Below, piece by piece: positions 1-11,353 of a stretch of DNA of 64,000 nt. The position numbers and the translations under genes are program-made. The stretch's first letter is position 1, and every line of letters begins with the position of its first letter. Origin of the DNA: Sabellastarte sp. h YS-2021 (lineage: Eukaryota > Annelida > Polychaeta > Sabellida > Sabellidae); contig OZ024929.1 of assembly GCA_964017235.1 (NCBI GenBank), positions 63,459,603 to 63,523,602 on the forward strand. Direction: 5' to 3'. The notes below the pieces were generated by a model. The model ran no database searches, was not told the origin of the DNA, and saw only the letters and a list, made by a program, of their open reading frames with translations.

Positions 1-274
1 GCTATTTTTGCCAGAATCCAGTTGAACACACCTAATGTTTTTTTTAGTATAGTTGTACTTGAAAGAGAGCCAAAATATTTAGACGGCCTTTCTCCCCCGT
101 TTAACCGTTGTGCCCTTGACCTAATGACAGTTCCCCGAACAGCAGTTTACCTAATTTTATCAAATTCTTTCTTTTTGCCCTCTAATGTGTATGAATCATG
201 TTGACGTTGATTGTCCTCAAGGAAGGCTATATTATTTACTAGCTTATTTTCTAACTCACAGGTTTGCCTTTTTG

Positions 275-2310
275 TCACACACAATAAGTTAAAATCCGAC
301 AACAGCTATTTCGCTGCAGTGCTTGCCAAAGGCTAAAGCTAGCAAGATAGCAGTTTTGAGGATAAGATTGTTTGAAGTCTGTCTCTTTCATAAGCTCATT
401 ATGAGCTTTTGTGAGCTTATTAAGTAAAACAGAAAGGTTCCACTTTGGAAGATTCCTGGAAGTTTGGGGATGATCCCTGTGAAAGATGTAGAGTAGCCTG
501 TTAAGGTCAGAGCTTTGAGACATATTGAGGCCAGCTGGGCCCAAGGTGTCAACAATGGCCGTTCTATAACCAATGGTTATCAATGGTTGAAGGGTGCCTT
601 GTGTAGATCTTGGTACAGGCACATAAAAAAGTCTGAGACTTGTTTCACAGAAAGAGTGCAGAAATTCACTAAATTTTCTCTGCACCATTTTTCAAATAGG
701 GCCCACTTTGACTTGTAGATGGTCCTTGTTGATGACCTTTGAGGGGCAGCAATTGTCTCTGCCCCTTCCACATAGAAGCCTTCTTCTTGAAGCTGTCCAC
801 TACTAAACACCAAGCCTGGAGGTTTAGATGTTGTGGATTGTTGTGAAATACTTGATTGTGGGACTGTTTGAGAAGTGTTGTCGATACTGACAACTGGAGT
901 GGGATCCCTGGCCAGCCTGGGGCTATTAAAATGATGAGGCAATTGCTTTGAATGATTTTTTGGATGAGAAGAGCTGTGGGGCAGTAAGCATAAGCAGTGA
1001 GACCCCGACCAGTTTATGTTCAGAGCATCTATGTCCCAAGCATGTTTGTCTGGGACTGGATATACTTACAATGGAACTTTGTGATTCAGACTAGTGACAA
1101 ATAGATCAACATGAGGAGTGACTTTTGACAGATCTATTTGTACACCTGAGGATGCAGTGACCATTCTGTTGATTGGACTTGGTTCAACCGGGTCAGTACG
1201 TTGACCATCACATTTAGGCAGTCCCTTGCTCTTAAAAGGTTAACTGGTAATGATGGCACCAGGTCATGATTTTCCACAGGAGAGCACACATCTCCACTGA
1301 TTGGGTCCTCTTTGTTTGTTTATGCAGGCTACTACTGTTGAGTTGTCTGTAGCAACCAACACTGTTTGATCTTGACACTGGTCCTTGAATCTTGTCCGGG
1401 CCAGAGATACCACCTACAACTCTAGGACATTTATGTGTAGCCTTTTTTCCCTGTCTGACCACAGACCTTTTGTAGAGACTTTCTCTAAGTGAACACCCCA
1501 ACCTTTTTTTGAGGCGTCTGTAAAGATTTGGATATTGTGGTCTTTGGGATGAAGGTCTGCACTCTTCATCACATTTACAGGGTTTTGCAACCACTCTCGG
1601 TGAGCCGTAATGGTCTCAAGGAATTAGGGTGCCCAACGACTGAGGAAATCTTTAGTGCTCCTTGAGATGAAACTAAAAGGGCCTCATTTAAAGGCGTCCC
1701 TCCAGGATCATATTCTCCATTGAGGCAAGCAACCCAAGCGACATTAAACATCTTGCAGTCAAAACATGCAGTCAAATCCTGAAGGTTGAGCCATCACTTG
1801 AGAGAGTTTTACAAGGGCTGAATCTAGGTGGTACTTATAGCCCACAAATGAAAACATCTGAGTGGGTTTGTGTTCGGACTTCTCTTGATTGATTATCAAC
1901 CCTAAGGATTGTGTTAGGTCTACCACGATCTGAGTGTTTGCTTGTGACTCCTCCTGGGACTGGCTCTGATAAGCAAGTTGTCCAGGTTTTGGTGAAGTCT
2001 GACTCCCCTTGTGAGGGCCATCAGCTTCACTTCCTTTACAGTAATTGCAAAGACTTGTGGAGACGTTACTAGGCAGAAAGGGAAATAAAGACTGTTAGCA
2101 ATTGGTGATGTGCCTTGAATTTGTAAAAAGTAATGCCCGAGATAATCCATGTTTTGTATGCATACCTTTCGACCAAGTGATTAATGTCTCATCAGAGGCT
2201 GGTGTCCAAAGAGGTCTTAGCCCTCCTGAGGTACCAATAGTGTACCAAAAACGGTTGGTTGCCTTTTTGTATACCATTTGTTCACATGTTTTAGTGTTTC
2301 TGAGCATCTC
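275..2310 (-). pseudogene. Decayed DIRS-like retroelement (RT-RNase H-tyrosine recombinase)
   Basis: Read on the - strand, three domains follow in the DIRS order. Reverse transcriptase remains at about 2150-1920: FCLVTSPQVF resembles the 'LPFGLxTSPxVF' segment, and LDNLLIRA stands where a YLDD-type catalytic box is expected, with one Asp replaced by Asn. An RNase H remnant lies at about 1560-1250 in a shifted frame, with a TDAS-type start and a GWG motif. The N-terminal helical domain of a tyrosine recombinase spans about 880-390 (WALFEKWC, then VKQVSDFF). The catalytic part of the recombinase is cut off near 300. Stops and frameshifts separate all pieces, so it cannot be expressed. It differs from the Ngaro-like copy at 30-36 kb and appears to be another DIRS lineage. 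The family is fairly sure from the motif order; the ends are not defined. Confidence 0.65.
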
Positions 2311-3253
2311 ATTGATGAAGAGATGTTACATTGTTGACATGTTATATGTTGAGTGTTCCATGTATACATGGCCCTGTTACCTTTGGTTACATTTTGCCTT
2401 TTTGTTGCATGTGTCTTTTGTTGAATGTTGCCTTTTGTTACATGTAGACAATGTTACCTGTGAGAACCCGAAGGACAAACATGACTAGTGAGGTTGTTGA
2501 GAAGTAAGAAGCCCTAAAACTAAACTCAACAGTAGGGGCCTCAACAAAAGTAAAGATATCCGTACACCTCACACAATCTACATTCTTCATCCCATGGGCA
2601 ACTTATAGGCACCCTAACACCCCAGGCTACAGCCTCTCCTTAAGCTCAGTGACAACCCACAGTAGACAACCAACAATAGAACTTGGAGTAGGGTTCACAA
2701 ATCTGATATAAATCAGTTCGACAAAAATACTCACTATTTGATTTAGACAAATATTCAAGTGAAACCAACACTGATAATTACCCAGTTAGATGGGCGATAA
2801 TATGCGCTACTTGAATAAAATATGTATAACATGGAATGGAAGCAAATTAAACATAAAAAGACTATATAAACTTCTGCACCTTATGGGCAGGAACCTTTTA
2901 AGATGTCAATTTATATAACATATGATGAATTCATCTAAAAACAACTACAACAGTAATACATGTATTCTCAAAAGTAATATTTTATGAAAAAATATTTTAC
3001 CAAAGTTAAATCCTCAGTATTTGTTTTGACAATCTATATTTTGAGGAACATTCACAACAGTTGTATTAATACATTTCCAATCGTCATGTAATCTGTCACA
3101 TAAAATCACATTAGTTGGTAATTTTTTATTTTGCTTAACCCGTTGTTCTTTCTTGCTGGTACTAGCCTGGTTTACTTTTGTACTGCCTTGATTATTTTTT
3201 TTCAAACATAAACTTTTGATGTTGAGTGCTTGTATTTTTGCCAGTTTGTTTGT
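2311..3253. other. No recognisable gene
   Basis: AT-rich sequence without coding signal. The - strand frame at 3014-3265 is lysine-rich low-complexity sequence and probably not a gene. Confidence 0.5.
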
Positions 3254-4186
3254 GGCCCCCGTCAAATCGGCCCCCAGAAAAAAGTATCCTAGTCAAATCG
3301 GCCCCCTTGGAAATAACACCCTGGTCAAATCGGCCCCTGGAAATATTAACCTGGTCAAATCGGCCCCTAGGTGTTAAATACCTATAAATATTACATGTCT
3401 GTGCACATATTCAGGAATAACAGTTTTAAAAATCTTACACAGATGTTTATCAAACAAAATTAACTAAATATTGCACAAATATTAATGAATTAAAACCAAT
3501 TGTCCTCAAATTATCGCAAGAGTTACATAACAGTTTAATGTTTAAGAAGAGGGATTATTAACACAGCAATTAAGCAATGGCATACATTAAAGCTAAGTGC
3601 TCTGTAAAGATCACAAACGTTACAAAAAAGTTTAACATCCAAACAGAGGAATTATTATTAAAGATACTAATCAAACAGTAGCATATATTGAAAGTTATGA
3701 TCCCATCTGCAGAGACAATGCATTCAGTATAATTGCACTTTTAATAATTCTTACATAAACAAGTATGTAAAGGATATAGGTTCAAAGAGATTGATTACAG
3801 CATCCAATTATCTTTGATGTTAATTACTTAGCCAAAGTGTGTGTTAATCACACTTAGCCAAAGTTCTCACCATTATACATAATTATACATAATTATCCTC
3901 TCTTTAGTCAACATTAACATGGACCAGATTATAATTCAACACCATTTCAATTAAGGCATGCAGTGTCTATTGAAAAAGTTCCTTTATTCTTCTGTTTTAA
4001 TAGTTCTTTATGAACCCAGTCAAATGCTTTTTTGCAGGTCTTTAAATAATTTATAATTACAAAAGTTTTCAACTGGGGGCTGATTTGGCCAAATTTCTAG
4101 GGGGCCAATTTGCCCAGGGCCCATTTTTTAGGGGGCCAATTTGCCCAGAGCCGATTTTGCAAAGGGGCGATTCGACCAGCTCCCCT
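3254..4186. mobile_element. Foldback-like element with repeat-built inverted ends
   Basis: The left end (3254-3371) holds four to five copies of a motif close to GTCAAATCGGCCCC, spaced by about 30 bases. The right end (4073-4186) holds four degenerate copies of the same motif in reverse orientation. Between them lies about 700 bp of AT-rich noncoding DNA. Inverted ends made of short tandem repeats are a known trait of foldback-type DNA elements. No transposase is present, so it would be non-autonomous. No clear target duplication was found. Confidence 0.5.
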
Positions 4187-7100
4187 AAAATATGCATTTG
4201 ACATTTAACTGAGGTCAGCTCCAAGGTAAAAGCCTGACCTTCGACTTTATGAAGGTCAAGATCAGAACATGACAAGGTCACAGAGAGGCAAGCAGCTTGG
4301 GCAGTAATCAATTAATCATATTTCTAAAGTCCTTTGGCTCTCTGTCTATCAACTATCCAAGCTGCCAGCCAATCAAGCAGCAATCACGTGAAGGTTATAC
4401 AAGGTCAAAAGCAATGACCTCCAATGTCAAACAGAGGTCAAAGTCCAAGCTAACAAACGTGGCGGGTAAAGCAAGATGGCCAGTAAATAAAGTCAGTGTA
4501 TTCTAAAGTCCTGATCCAAATGGGATCTGAATTCAAACATTTAAGAATTACTGTTTGTGTTAAAATTGTTTGTCAATCATGTATAAGCAAGATGTACAGG
4601 GTTGAAGACAGAAAGCACCCTGAGACTGACATTACCAAACATACATGTCAGTAATAAAATAAGATAAGATAACTGCAAGTGCACTAAATTGCATTGCAGT
4701 GTTAAAGGTCATAGGAAGCATTTTTCACCAAAAAATGTGAAGTTAACTTAATTCAGTAGACAAACAACCTATAAGAATGAAACTGTGGTTTATTTTAAGA
4801 AATATATGGTACAAGAGCCATAGAAATCATTAGAAAAAATAAATATCACGAAGTGGAGTAAAAAGCCAACAGTAGTAGATGATTGATGACGTCACAGGTT
4901 CACAACCAAGTCCTGTTTAGTTGAAGATATAATGTATTTATTTACAAACTAAAGGAAGACAACATGTTTCTTTGCAAGAAAAAAAAATCACTAGCCTTTA
5001 TTTTTTTCCAAATGCTGTTTTTTTTTCTCAAGTTTTACCTCATTTTAACCACTAACAATTCTAACAAACACAGGAGAAATACTATAAGTAGACTTGTCTT
5101 GGAATCCAGAAAGCGTAAACATCTGTATGAGATATTGCCTCCTCCCATTTTTGTCAAGGTTTTTAAACTGTGATGGGAAAGTAGCCTTTCACAAGTTAGA
5201 TATTTACATAAAACTAAGAATCTGTTCTAAGAAACAAATTCAAAAGTTGTCATTAAAATGTACTGGATACTGTTTTTTGCCTTTAATCATCGGTACTTCT
5301 ATCAAGATAAGGTATGATGTAAAGTGAAATCAAAATATGAAATTTGTTTTCATTTGCATAAATCATTTATAAAAGCATGCTGTTGTAGTCAAATTTATTG
5401 AATTTATTCTGAAAGAATCCTTAAAGTTCTAACTTTTATATTATCAGTTCATGAAATAATTCAGTATACATTGGATTTCCTTAAGATAGTAATTCAGTAC
5501 TTTTTGACCTTAAGTTTGGATAATTTTAAGTTTTGGAAATTAGTTGTTAACAGTTTCTTCTCAATTACAGCCTTTGTTGAGACCAAGAAAAAGGAAATGT
5601 GTTTGGGGGAATCAGTGTATGCAATCTGTACTCAACAGTACACACTGTAGATGGCTAGACGCATTATATATACTATGAAAGCATTGTTTACAGTTTTGGT
5701 GGGAAAGTTCTGAACTAATTTGGGGAACATATATGATTATCCTTGCTTGAGGCCCAGTTCTAAAGACATTTATGTTGTATTTATTTAATCTAACCTAGCA
5801 ATAATTAGTTTTCAAAACTGAAAAAAAATAACAATCAAAATTCATCTCAGAGTTGAACCTGGTTGACTGCATGATTTGTGATTTTTATCCAACTTGCTTA
5901 ATACCTCTCTAAATATTTTTTTATCTGACACAAATATCAAAGATGCTCTCAAGGCTATTTCAGAAATTTACTGTGGCAAACTGGTGTCTTATAAACAAAA
6001 AAACTTCATAAAAACAGAAAATGCAATCTTTTAAATATATATGTGTGCATTAAAAGGCTTACGAAAATGATAGTTTGTTTACATTCTCATGAACCTGTGG
6101 CGTCAAGGGCAGTACTTTTTACAGGAGTTGTGAGTGAAAAATAATGGTGACAGTTGTAAAAATCTTGAAAAAACAGACAGAAAGTGACTGAATATACCAT
6201 GTAACCATGTCCAGACACATCTTATTTTTACAGAAATTGAACTTTTATATGTATATGTAATTATTAATGAATGATCTGAAAATGCTTCCTATGACCTTTA
6301 AGATAAAAGGTAAGTTGCATAAAGACAGTAAAAGAACATACTGCTCATCTAAGTGTTGGAAGGGTGATCGTTGTGATCCCTCACTAATGTAAAATAAAGA
6401 CTTTAGTGACTGCTCAATGCAGCCTCTGCTTAACAGTGATCCAACTCATGATCACAACAAAACTCGTGGGATCACACCTATCAACTAATATGTTATGTGT
6501 CAAGTATAGCATTTGTTAAGATATGTTATATACAAGTACAATATTAGATATACATGCATTTAGTAAAAAACAATAGTTCATAACATTAGTGGCACATCAA
6601 TAATCAGGATCTGCTGATTCTTCCTCCCAGAAGGCAACACATCCATAAAACATATAAACTCTGGATATTCTGGAAATTCTGGCAGGAAGCAATTGGGCTA
6701 GATTCATTATTCTAACCCACACAAGCCAGACACAACCAAGTGTGAATCAAAACACATATATTAAGTCCATAATGAAGAAGCACCAGTGAAATCAAACTGG
6801 ATAACAGCTTCCATGAATGAATGAATATTATTTATTAGATAGGCAGGCATTCCCTAGCTCATTAATGTTTTTTAAAGGTCCATAAAACACCATATTTGCA
6901 CAGGTTCTTTCATTATCTGCCCACTATTATGGGAATAATATTAATGCATGTTTAAAATTTTGTTTCAAACTTACAAATGGTTTGCTCCCACTTGAAATTT
7001 TCAAAGTGCCATATCTCCCTTATTATTTGATGGATTTTGATCAAATAAAAAGGAGAATAAACAGCTTAAAAGTATTTTAACAATGGTATAGTGCATTATC

Positions 7101-7367
7101 ATTAAATAGGCATGCAATACATGTGCTTTAACATCAAATGTCTGTTTACAAATATTCTACTCTCACTTCAAATGTTCCACTTGCGATATCTCTCTTATTT
7201 CTGCATGGTTTTGATCAAACGAAACAAGAACAAGCACTGTAAACCTATCTTTCCAGTGATTATATAGTTACTTAAAGTTAAGAAATGAAAAATCATTAGA
7301 AAAGTGAATGAGTGCATTACTGATGAAGGAATTAATAACAATTTACAGGTTTACATTTTGTGAAACT
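4187..7367. other. Noncoding, AT-rich; no gene seen
   Basis: Contains a cluster of AAGGTCA-like words at about 4195-4445 (on both strands), which recur near 40 kb and in the 147-bp satellite. No exon or transposon domain was recognised. Confidence 0.5.
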
Positions 7368-7436
7368 CTGTGGCCATCAGTGTATAGAGCTCAACTTTTT
7401 AATCGTGAGGTTGGGGTTCGAATCCCACCAGGACAG
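7368..7436 (+). pseudogene. tRNA-Lys-like sequence (pseudogene or SINE head)
   Basis: A tRNA B-box (GGTTCGAATCC) sits inside a good T-arm, preceded by an anticodon-arm-like stretch with a TTTTTAA loop, as in tRNA-Lys(UUU). An A-box-like TGGCCATCAGTGT lies upstream. The acceptor stem pairs only at its outer four bases, so this is unlikely to be a working tRNA. A T run follows at about 7441-7450, which could serve as a Pol III terminator. Confidence 0.45.
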
Positions 7437-7439
7437 CTT

Positions 7440-8150
7440 GATTTTTTTTTTGCATTCAGCTTTTTAAGCAATTTTTTTTAAGTTTTTTCACATTAAAAAT
7501 ACGCTATCTATTGAAGAGTTGAAGTATTAAAGTTTAAGTTAACATTTTTTTTGAGCATGTTTACAGTTACAGATAAAAAGATTCCAAAATATATGGTTTC
7601 CTTTGAAGTACTACAGTTTTGCAAGAAAATGTTAGAAATAATATCATTTATGAGAATTTAGATGAACAATAATGACAAATGCAGATCTAATAATAATATG
7701 CTTCGGGCTGTAATGATTCATGGCGTGCCTGTAAAAACCTATAATGCCCTACAAAATCACATTATAGTACTATTTGCACGAGACCCACCATTATTATTTA
7801 TAGTGATCTGAAAATATAACTAAAGGCAGTAATGTAGTCAAAATATGATAACACATACAATAACAACAATGATATAAGCTACAAAATTACAAGAGAAGGG
7901 TTAAAAGAAAGGGTGGGCAACTTTTCTATGTTGCCTCGTGTGCTTCCAACTTCAAAATGGCACAGTGAAGGAGGGTTCACAAATGATGACCAATGGGTGA
8001 CCAATCAGAAGGAACCACATCAAATTGGTATGAAGTAAAATAATTTAAGGTTGACAGAACTTCTACAGAACTGACCTCGGCCACACCTCGGCCACACCTC
8101 CACCTTCATCCTGCATCAGTAATATATAATATTGCAATATATTATCTTTA
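7440..8150. other. Noncoding; no gene seen
   Basis: AT-rich. A short CTCGGCCACAC doublet near 8080-8100 is the only local repeat noticed. Confidence 0.4.
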
Positions 8151-8156
8151 ACTGCA

Positions 8157-8294
8157 ATGACACGTAACAGGAACCTTGCATCCACTGTTCATCACGAAAG
8201 TTATCATTTGTGGGTTGATTTTGCAATGACACGTAACAGGAACATTGCATCCACTGCTCATCACGAAACTTATCATTTGTGGGTTGATTTTGCA
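8157..8294 (+). repeat. 69-bp tandem duplication, two units
   Basis: Two units (8157-8225 and 8226-8294) differ at only a few bases. The period is 23 codons, so the frame stays open through both and into the adjoining Penelope-like sequence. It is not part of other PLE copies in the window, so it is probably flanking DNA. Confidence 0.7.
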
Positions 8295-8408
8295 GGCCAA
8301 TTTACATATTTTCTAACATTTCATATGCCTGTTCTGTATCTTCATGATTTAAGAGTACTGATCGGTTTACCTGAATTATCTATTCTTGAAGCATTGTGGT
8401 TGTCGTAT

Positions 8409-9200
8409 AAATGTCTATGTTCTGATAGGCAGGATTTGAAGGCAAAAGAGAAGGAAATGGAACATTTTTTTCTGGCGAGAGATTATCCCCAGAATATTGT
8501 TTCTAAGGCCATAGATAGAGTTTCTCATATCAGTAGAGCTGATGCTTTGAAACAAAAAGAACCTGCTGAAGAAATGAATAGGGTTATACTTACCCTTACA
8601 TACAACTCTCACAGTAAGGTAATAAAAGACATTGTGGAGAAGAATTTTCACATGCTAAATCTTGACGAGGAAGTGGGCTATTTGTTTCAACAAAAACCTC
8701 TGATTTCATACCATAGGGACAGGAACATAAGAGACATGCTGGTCCACTCTAGATTCAGTTCAAAAGATGTGTCTGGCATAACTTTGCCATGTGGTAGAAA
8801 ACGTTGTCTTACATGTCCCTTTGTTTGAAATGAGGTACACACAGTTGAGGGCCCTAGAGGTAAATTTACTCCTTCAGGTAGTTTTTCTTGTATCACCAAA
8901 GATGTCATTTATTGTATTGAATGTATTAGATGTGGAGAGATTTATATCAGGGAAACAGAAGGGAGGTTAGGAGATAGGATAAGAGAACACTTGAGAGATG
9001 TCAAGAACAAGAATAGACATAGAGAGGTAGCTATTCCCTTCAACTCTTTGGGCCACAGTTTAGATCATTTCAAAGTGCAAGTTCTGTTTGAAAATATCAA
9101 TGGTAATTTGGCCAGGAAAATCAAGGAAAGTTACTTCATTATGAAATTTGGCTGTGTGTACCCACTGGGTATGAACAGGGACAATGGAATTGTAGTATAA
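8409..9200 (+). pseudogene. PLE-A: Penelope-like RT tail and GIY-YIG endonuclease
   Basis: This is the C-terminal part of a Penelope-like polyprotein. It begins inside the linker after the reverse transcriptase (CSDRQDLKAKEKEMEHFF, then RDYPQNIVSKAI). It continues through a cysteine cluster (CGRKRCLTCPF) into a GIY-YIG nuclease (CIECIRCGEIYI, then RLGDRIREHL and HFNSLGH-type residues). The nuclease nicks target DNA during insertion in this family. The frame has one in-frame TGA at 8826-8828, where the copy at 23.7 kb has TTC. The usual YIGET box reads YIRET here. The 5' part, including the RT, is absent, so the copy is 5'-truncated and probably dead. Confidence 0.85.
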
Positions 9201-9715
9201 ATGTTATCTCTCTTACAATTTGTTTAATTTGAATTCTTTTGTTGAGGATATTGATTTTTATTGTCATTGTTAAAATTGTGCGAATTTAAGAAATTTTGGA
9301 TTTTTTTTTTTTTTTGATTGATGTTTTTTTGTGGACATTATAGTGATTTTTAATAAAATTTAAAAAAATTTGAAGATTTTTGATTTTGTGACGTCAGTGA
9401 AAAATTGCAAAAAATAAAAAATTTTGATTTTTGTGACGTCATAGTAAAAAAAATTTTTTTTGTGACGTCATCTTAAAATTTATGACATAAATATGACTAA
9501 ATATGTGTTTTAAGTAATAATGACATGATTTGCTTTGTTAAAACGTCATTTTGATGTAATTTTGTTTATTTACATATAAAAAGAGCTTTCTTTCAAATTT
9601 AAACAATTGTAAACTATTTCTGATGAAGGAGTGAAGCTCCGAAAGCTCAAATAAATTTATTTATTTTATATGCTCTTTGTTTTTACTTTGTTTATTATTT
9701 TATATGTACAAAGTA
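9201..9715 (+). mobile_element. PLE-A 3' noncoding region
   Basis: AT-rich 3' part shared by all copies of this family. It holds several GTGACGTCAT-like words at about 9380-9480, a segment around TATGACTAAATATG, and the hammerhead core. It ends near TTTGTTTATTATTTTATA. The solo copy at 25651-25860 shows by its target duplication that this is the true 3' end. Confidence 0.75.
9620..9648 (+). ncRNA. Hammerhead ribozyme core (PLE-A)
   Basis: The core reads CTGATGA, stem II (GGAG/CTCC), GAAA, then GCTC. Stem I is formed by ATTT just upstream and AAAT just downstream. Stem III is only A-G/C-U with no loop, so cleavage after GCTC should need two molecules. PLE flanking repeats are known to carry such minimal hammerheads. 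One extra A lies between CTGATGA and stem II. Confidence 0.7.
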
Positions 9716-9750
9716 AAAACAAAGAGCATATGAAATAAATAAATTTATTT

Positions 9751-9779
9751 GAGCTTTCGGAGCTTCAGTCCTTCATCAG
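9751..9779 (-). ncRNA. Hammerhead ribozyme core, inverted
   Basis: Opposite-strand copy facing the core at 9620. Stem II is weakened (GGAC against CTCC). The two cores and their tails form a large inverted repeat centred near 9700. Confidence 0.55.
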
Positions 9780-10257
9780 AAATAGCTTACAATTGTTTAA
9801 ATTTGAAAGAAAATATATATTTACATATAAAAAGAGCTTTCTTTCAAATTTAAACAATTGTAAGCTATTTCTGATGGAGTGAAGCTCTGAAAGCTCAAAT
9901 AAAATTATTTATTTTATATGCTCTTTGTTTTAACTTTGTTTATTATTTTATATGGATACTTAAAAGAGCGAAGCAGCATAACTTTAATAACTCAGAATAC
10001 TCTTGTTTGGCTGTGGGGAAGCAGGAAATTGAAATCTCTGACACATATGATGGTCCCTTCCCTGAGTTTCGCAATAGGCAGTTCTGATAGGCAGGATTTG
10101 AAGGCAAAAGAGAAGGAAGTGGAACATTTGTTTCTAGCGAGAGATTATCCCCAGAATATTCCAAGTTAATAAAATTTTGCTGCTTCGCTCTTTTAAATAT
10201 CCATATAAAATAATAAACAAAGTGAAAACAAAGAGCATACAAAAAATGAATTTATTT

Positions 10258-10286
10258 GAGCTTTCGGAGCTTCACTCCTTCATCAG
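10258..10286 (-). ncRNA. Hammerhead ribozyme core
   Basis: Full CTGATGA, GGAG/CTCC stem II and GAAAGCTC on the - strand, within the palindromic unit. Confidence 0.65.
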
Positions 10287-10317
10287 AAATAGCTTACAAT
10301 TGTTTAAATTTTTATTT

Positions 10318-10346
10318 CTGATGAAGGAGTGAAGCTCTGAAAGCTC
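10318..10346 (+). ncRNA. Hammerhead ribozyme core, altered
   Basis: CTGATGA is kept, but the stem II/GAAA joint reads CTCTGAAA instead of CTCCGAAA, leaving a G-T pair in stem II. Confidence 0.55.
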
Positions 10347-10946
10347 AAATAAATTTATTTTTTGTATGCTCTTTGTTTTTACTTTGTTTATTATTTTATA
10401 TCCCCAGAATATTGTCTCTAAGGCCAAAAATAGAGTTTCTAATATCAGTAGAGCTGATGCTTTCAAAGAAAAAGAACCTGCTAAAGAAATGTATAGAGTT
10501 ATACTTACCCTTACATACAACTCTCACAGTAAGGCACAGTAAAGACATTGTGGAGAAGAATTTGCACATGCTAAAACTTGACAAGGAAGTAGGCTATTTG
10601 TTTCATACCGTGCTTTCATACCGTAGGGACAGGAACATAAGAGACATGCTGGTCCACTCTAAATTCAGTTCAAAAGATGTGTCTGGCATAACTTTGCCAT
10701 GTGGTAGAAAATGTTGTCTTACATGTCCCTTTGTTTTCAATGAGGTACACACAGTTGACAGTCCCCCTTCCTTGAGTTTTATTGTCATAGTTAAAATTAT
10801 GCGAATTAAAAAAATTTAGGATTTTTTGCCATAATAGTGAATTTTAAAAAAATTTAAAAAGAATTTTCGATTTTGTGACATCATGGTAAAAAATTGCAAA
10901 AAATGAAAAATCTTGATTTTTATGACGTCATAGTAAAAAAATAATT

Positions 10947-10972
10947 AAGCGTCCCTTGAAAAGGGGACGCTT
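10947..10972. repeat. Left-end hairpin of the Helentron-like element
   Basis: AAGCGTCCC and GGGGACGCTT can pair around a 7-base loop. Confidence 0.6.
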
Positions 10973-11249
10973 ATTGGTTTCACCCCCGGTTTTCAGTCAG
11001 CTGCCGCCGCCGCCGCATTATCGTCTCCCTTGAATATCTCCCTTGTTATTAGGCCTATCCAAATGATATGTGGCAGTGTTCTTCTATAGGCGTGGGGAAA
11101 TTTTTTGACAGGCATAAATTTGACCTTTGACCTTTATCAAGGTCACATTATCAAAAATTCAAAAAAAAATTTACTTCCTTTTCACTAGATTTCCTCAGAA
11201 AGTACTGGGTGTGGGTCAACCAAATTTGGTATGCACATTCTTGAGGGAA

Positions 11250-11353
11250 GAATCTAGGCACCAGTCGATATTGGGATCAGTCGGGCCATAATTGACCGAT
11301 TGACGGGCGATTGATTATAAGTTCATAAAAATTTTGCTAAGATTAAGCCTTGA
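11250..11353. repeat. Array leader, copy 1
   Basis: About 104 bp around AATCTAGGCACCAGTCGAT and ATTGACGGGCGATTGATT, placed directly before satellite array 1. A second copy at 15742-15850 precedes array 2. Confidence 0.75.

Larger units (their letters stand above)
10161..10398. mobile_element. Palindromic hammerhead unit with 15-bp target duplication
   Basis: A 238-bp insert flanked by TATCCCCAGAATATT at 10146-10160 and 10399-10413. The uninterrupted site is visible in PLE-A at about 8485-8500. The insert starts with the PLE end sequence (CCAAGTTAATAAA) and carries a - strand hammerhead at 10258-10286. A + strand hammerhead follows at 10318-10346, and the insert ends in TTATTATTTTA. It has no coding capacity. 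Confidence 0.8.
9800..10946 (+). mobile_element. PLE-B, left part (interrupted)
   Basis: Begins with a degenerate hammerhead (9871-9898) and repeat end (to about 9990). A piece of the PLE linker follows (10087-10160), then a palindromic insert (10161-10398), then the coding region resumes (10399-10770: NIRDMLVHSKFSSKDV, CGRKCCLTCPF). The coding region is frameshifted near 10535 and deleted after the cysteine cluster. The 3' noncoding part runs to 10946, where a Helentron-like element starts. The rest of this copy resumes at 17083. Confidence 0.7.

Noticed and set aside
7368..7436. A functional tRNA-Lys gene
   Set aside because: The acceptor stem is mispaired beyond four bases, so only a pseudogene or SINE origin is supported.
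9600..10350. Repeated facing repeats resembling a CRISPR-like or phage array
   Set aside because: The repeats are PLE ends with hammerhead cores; spacing and content are those of retroelement ends, and the genome is eukaryotic.
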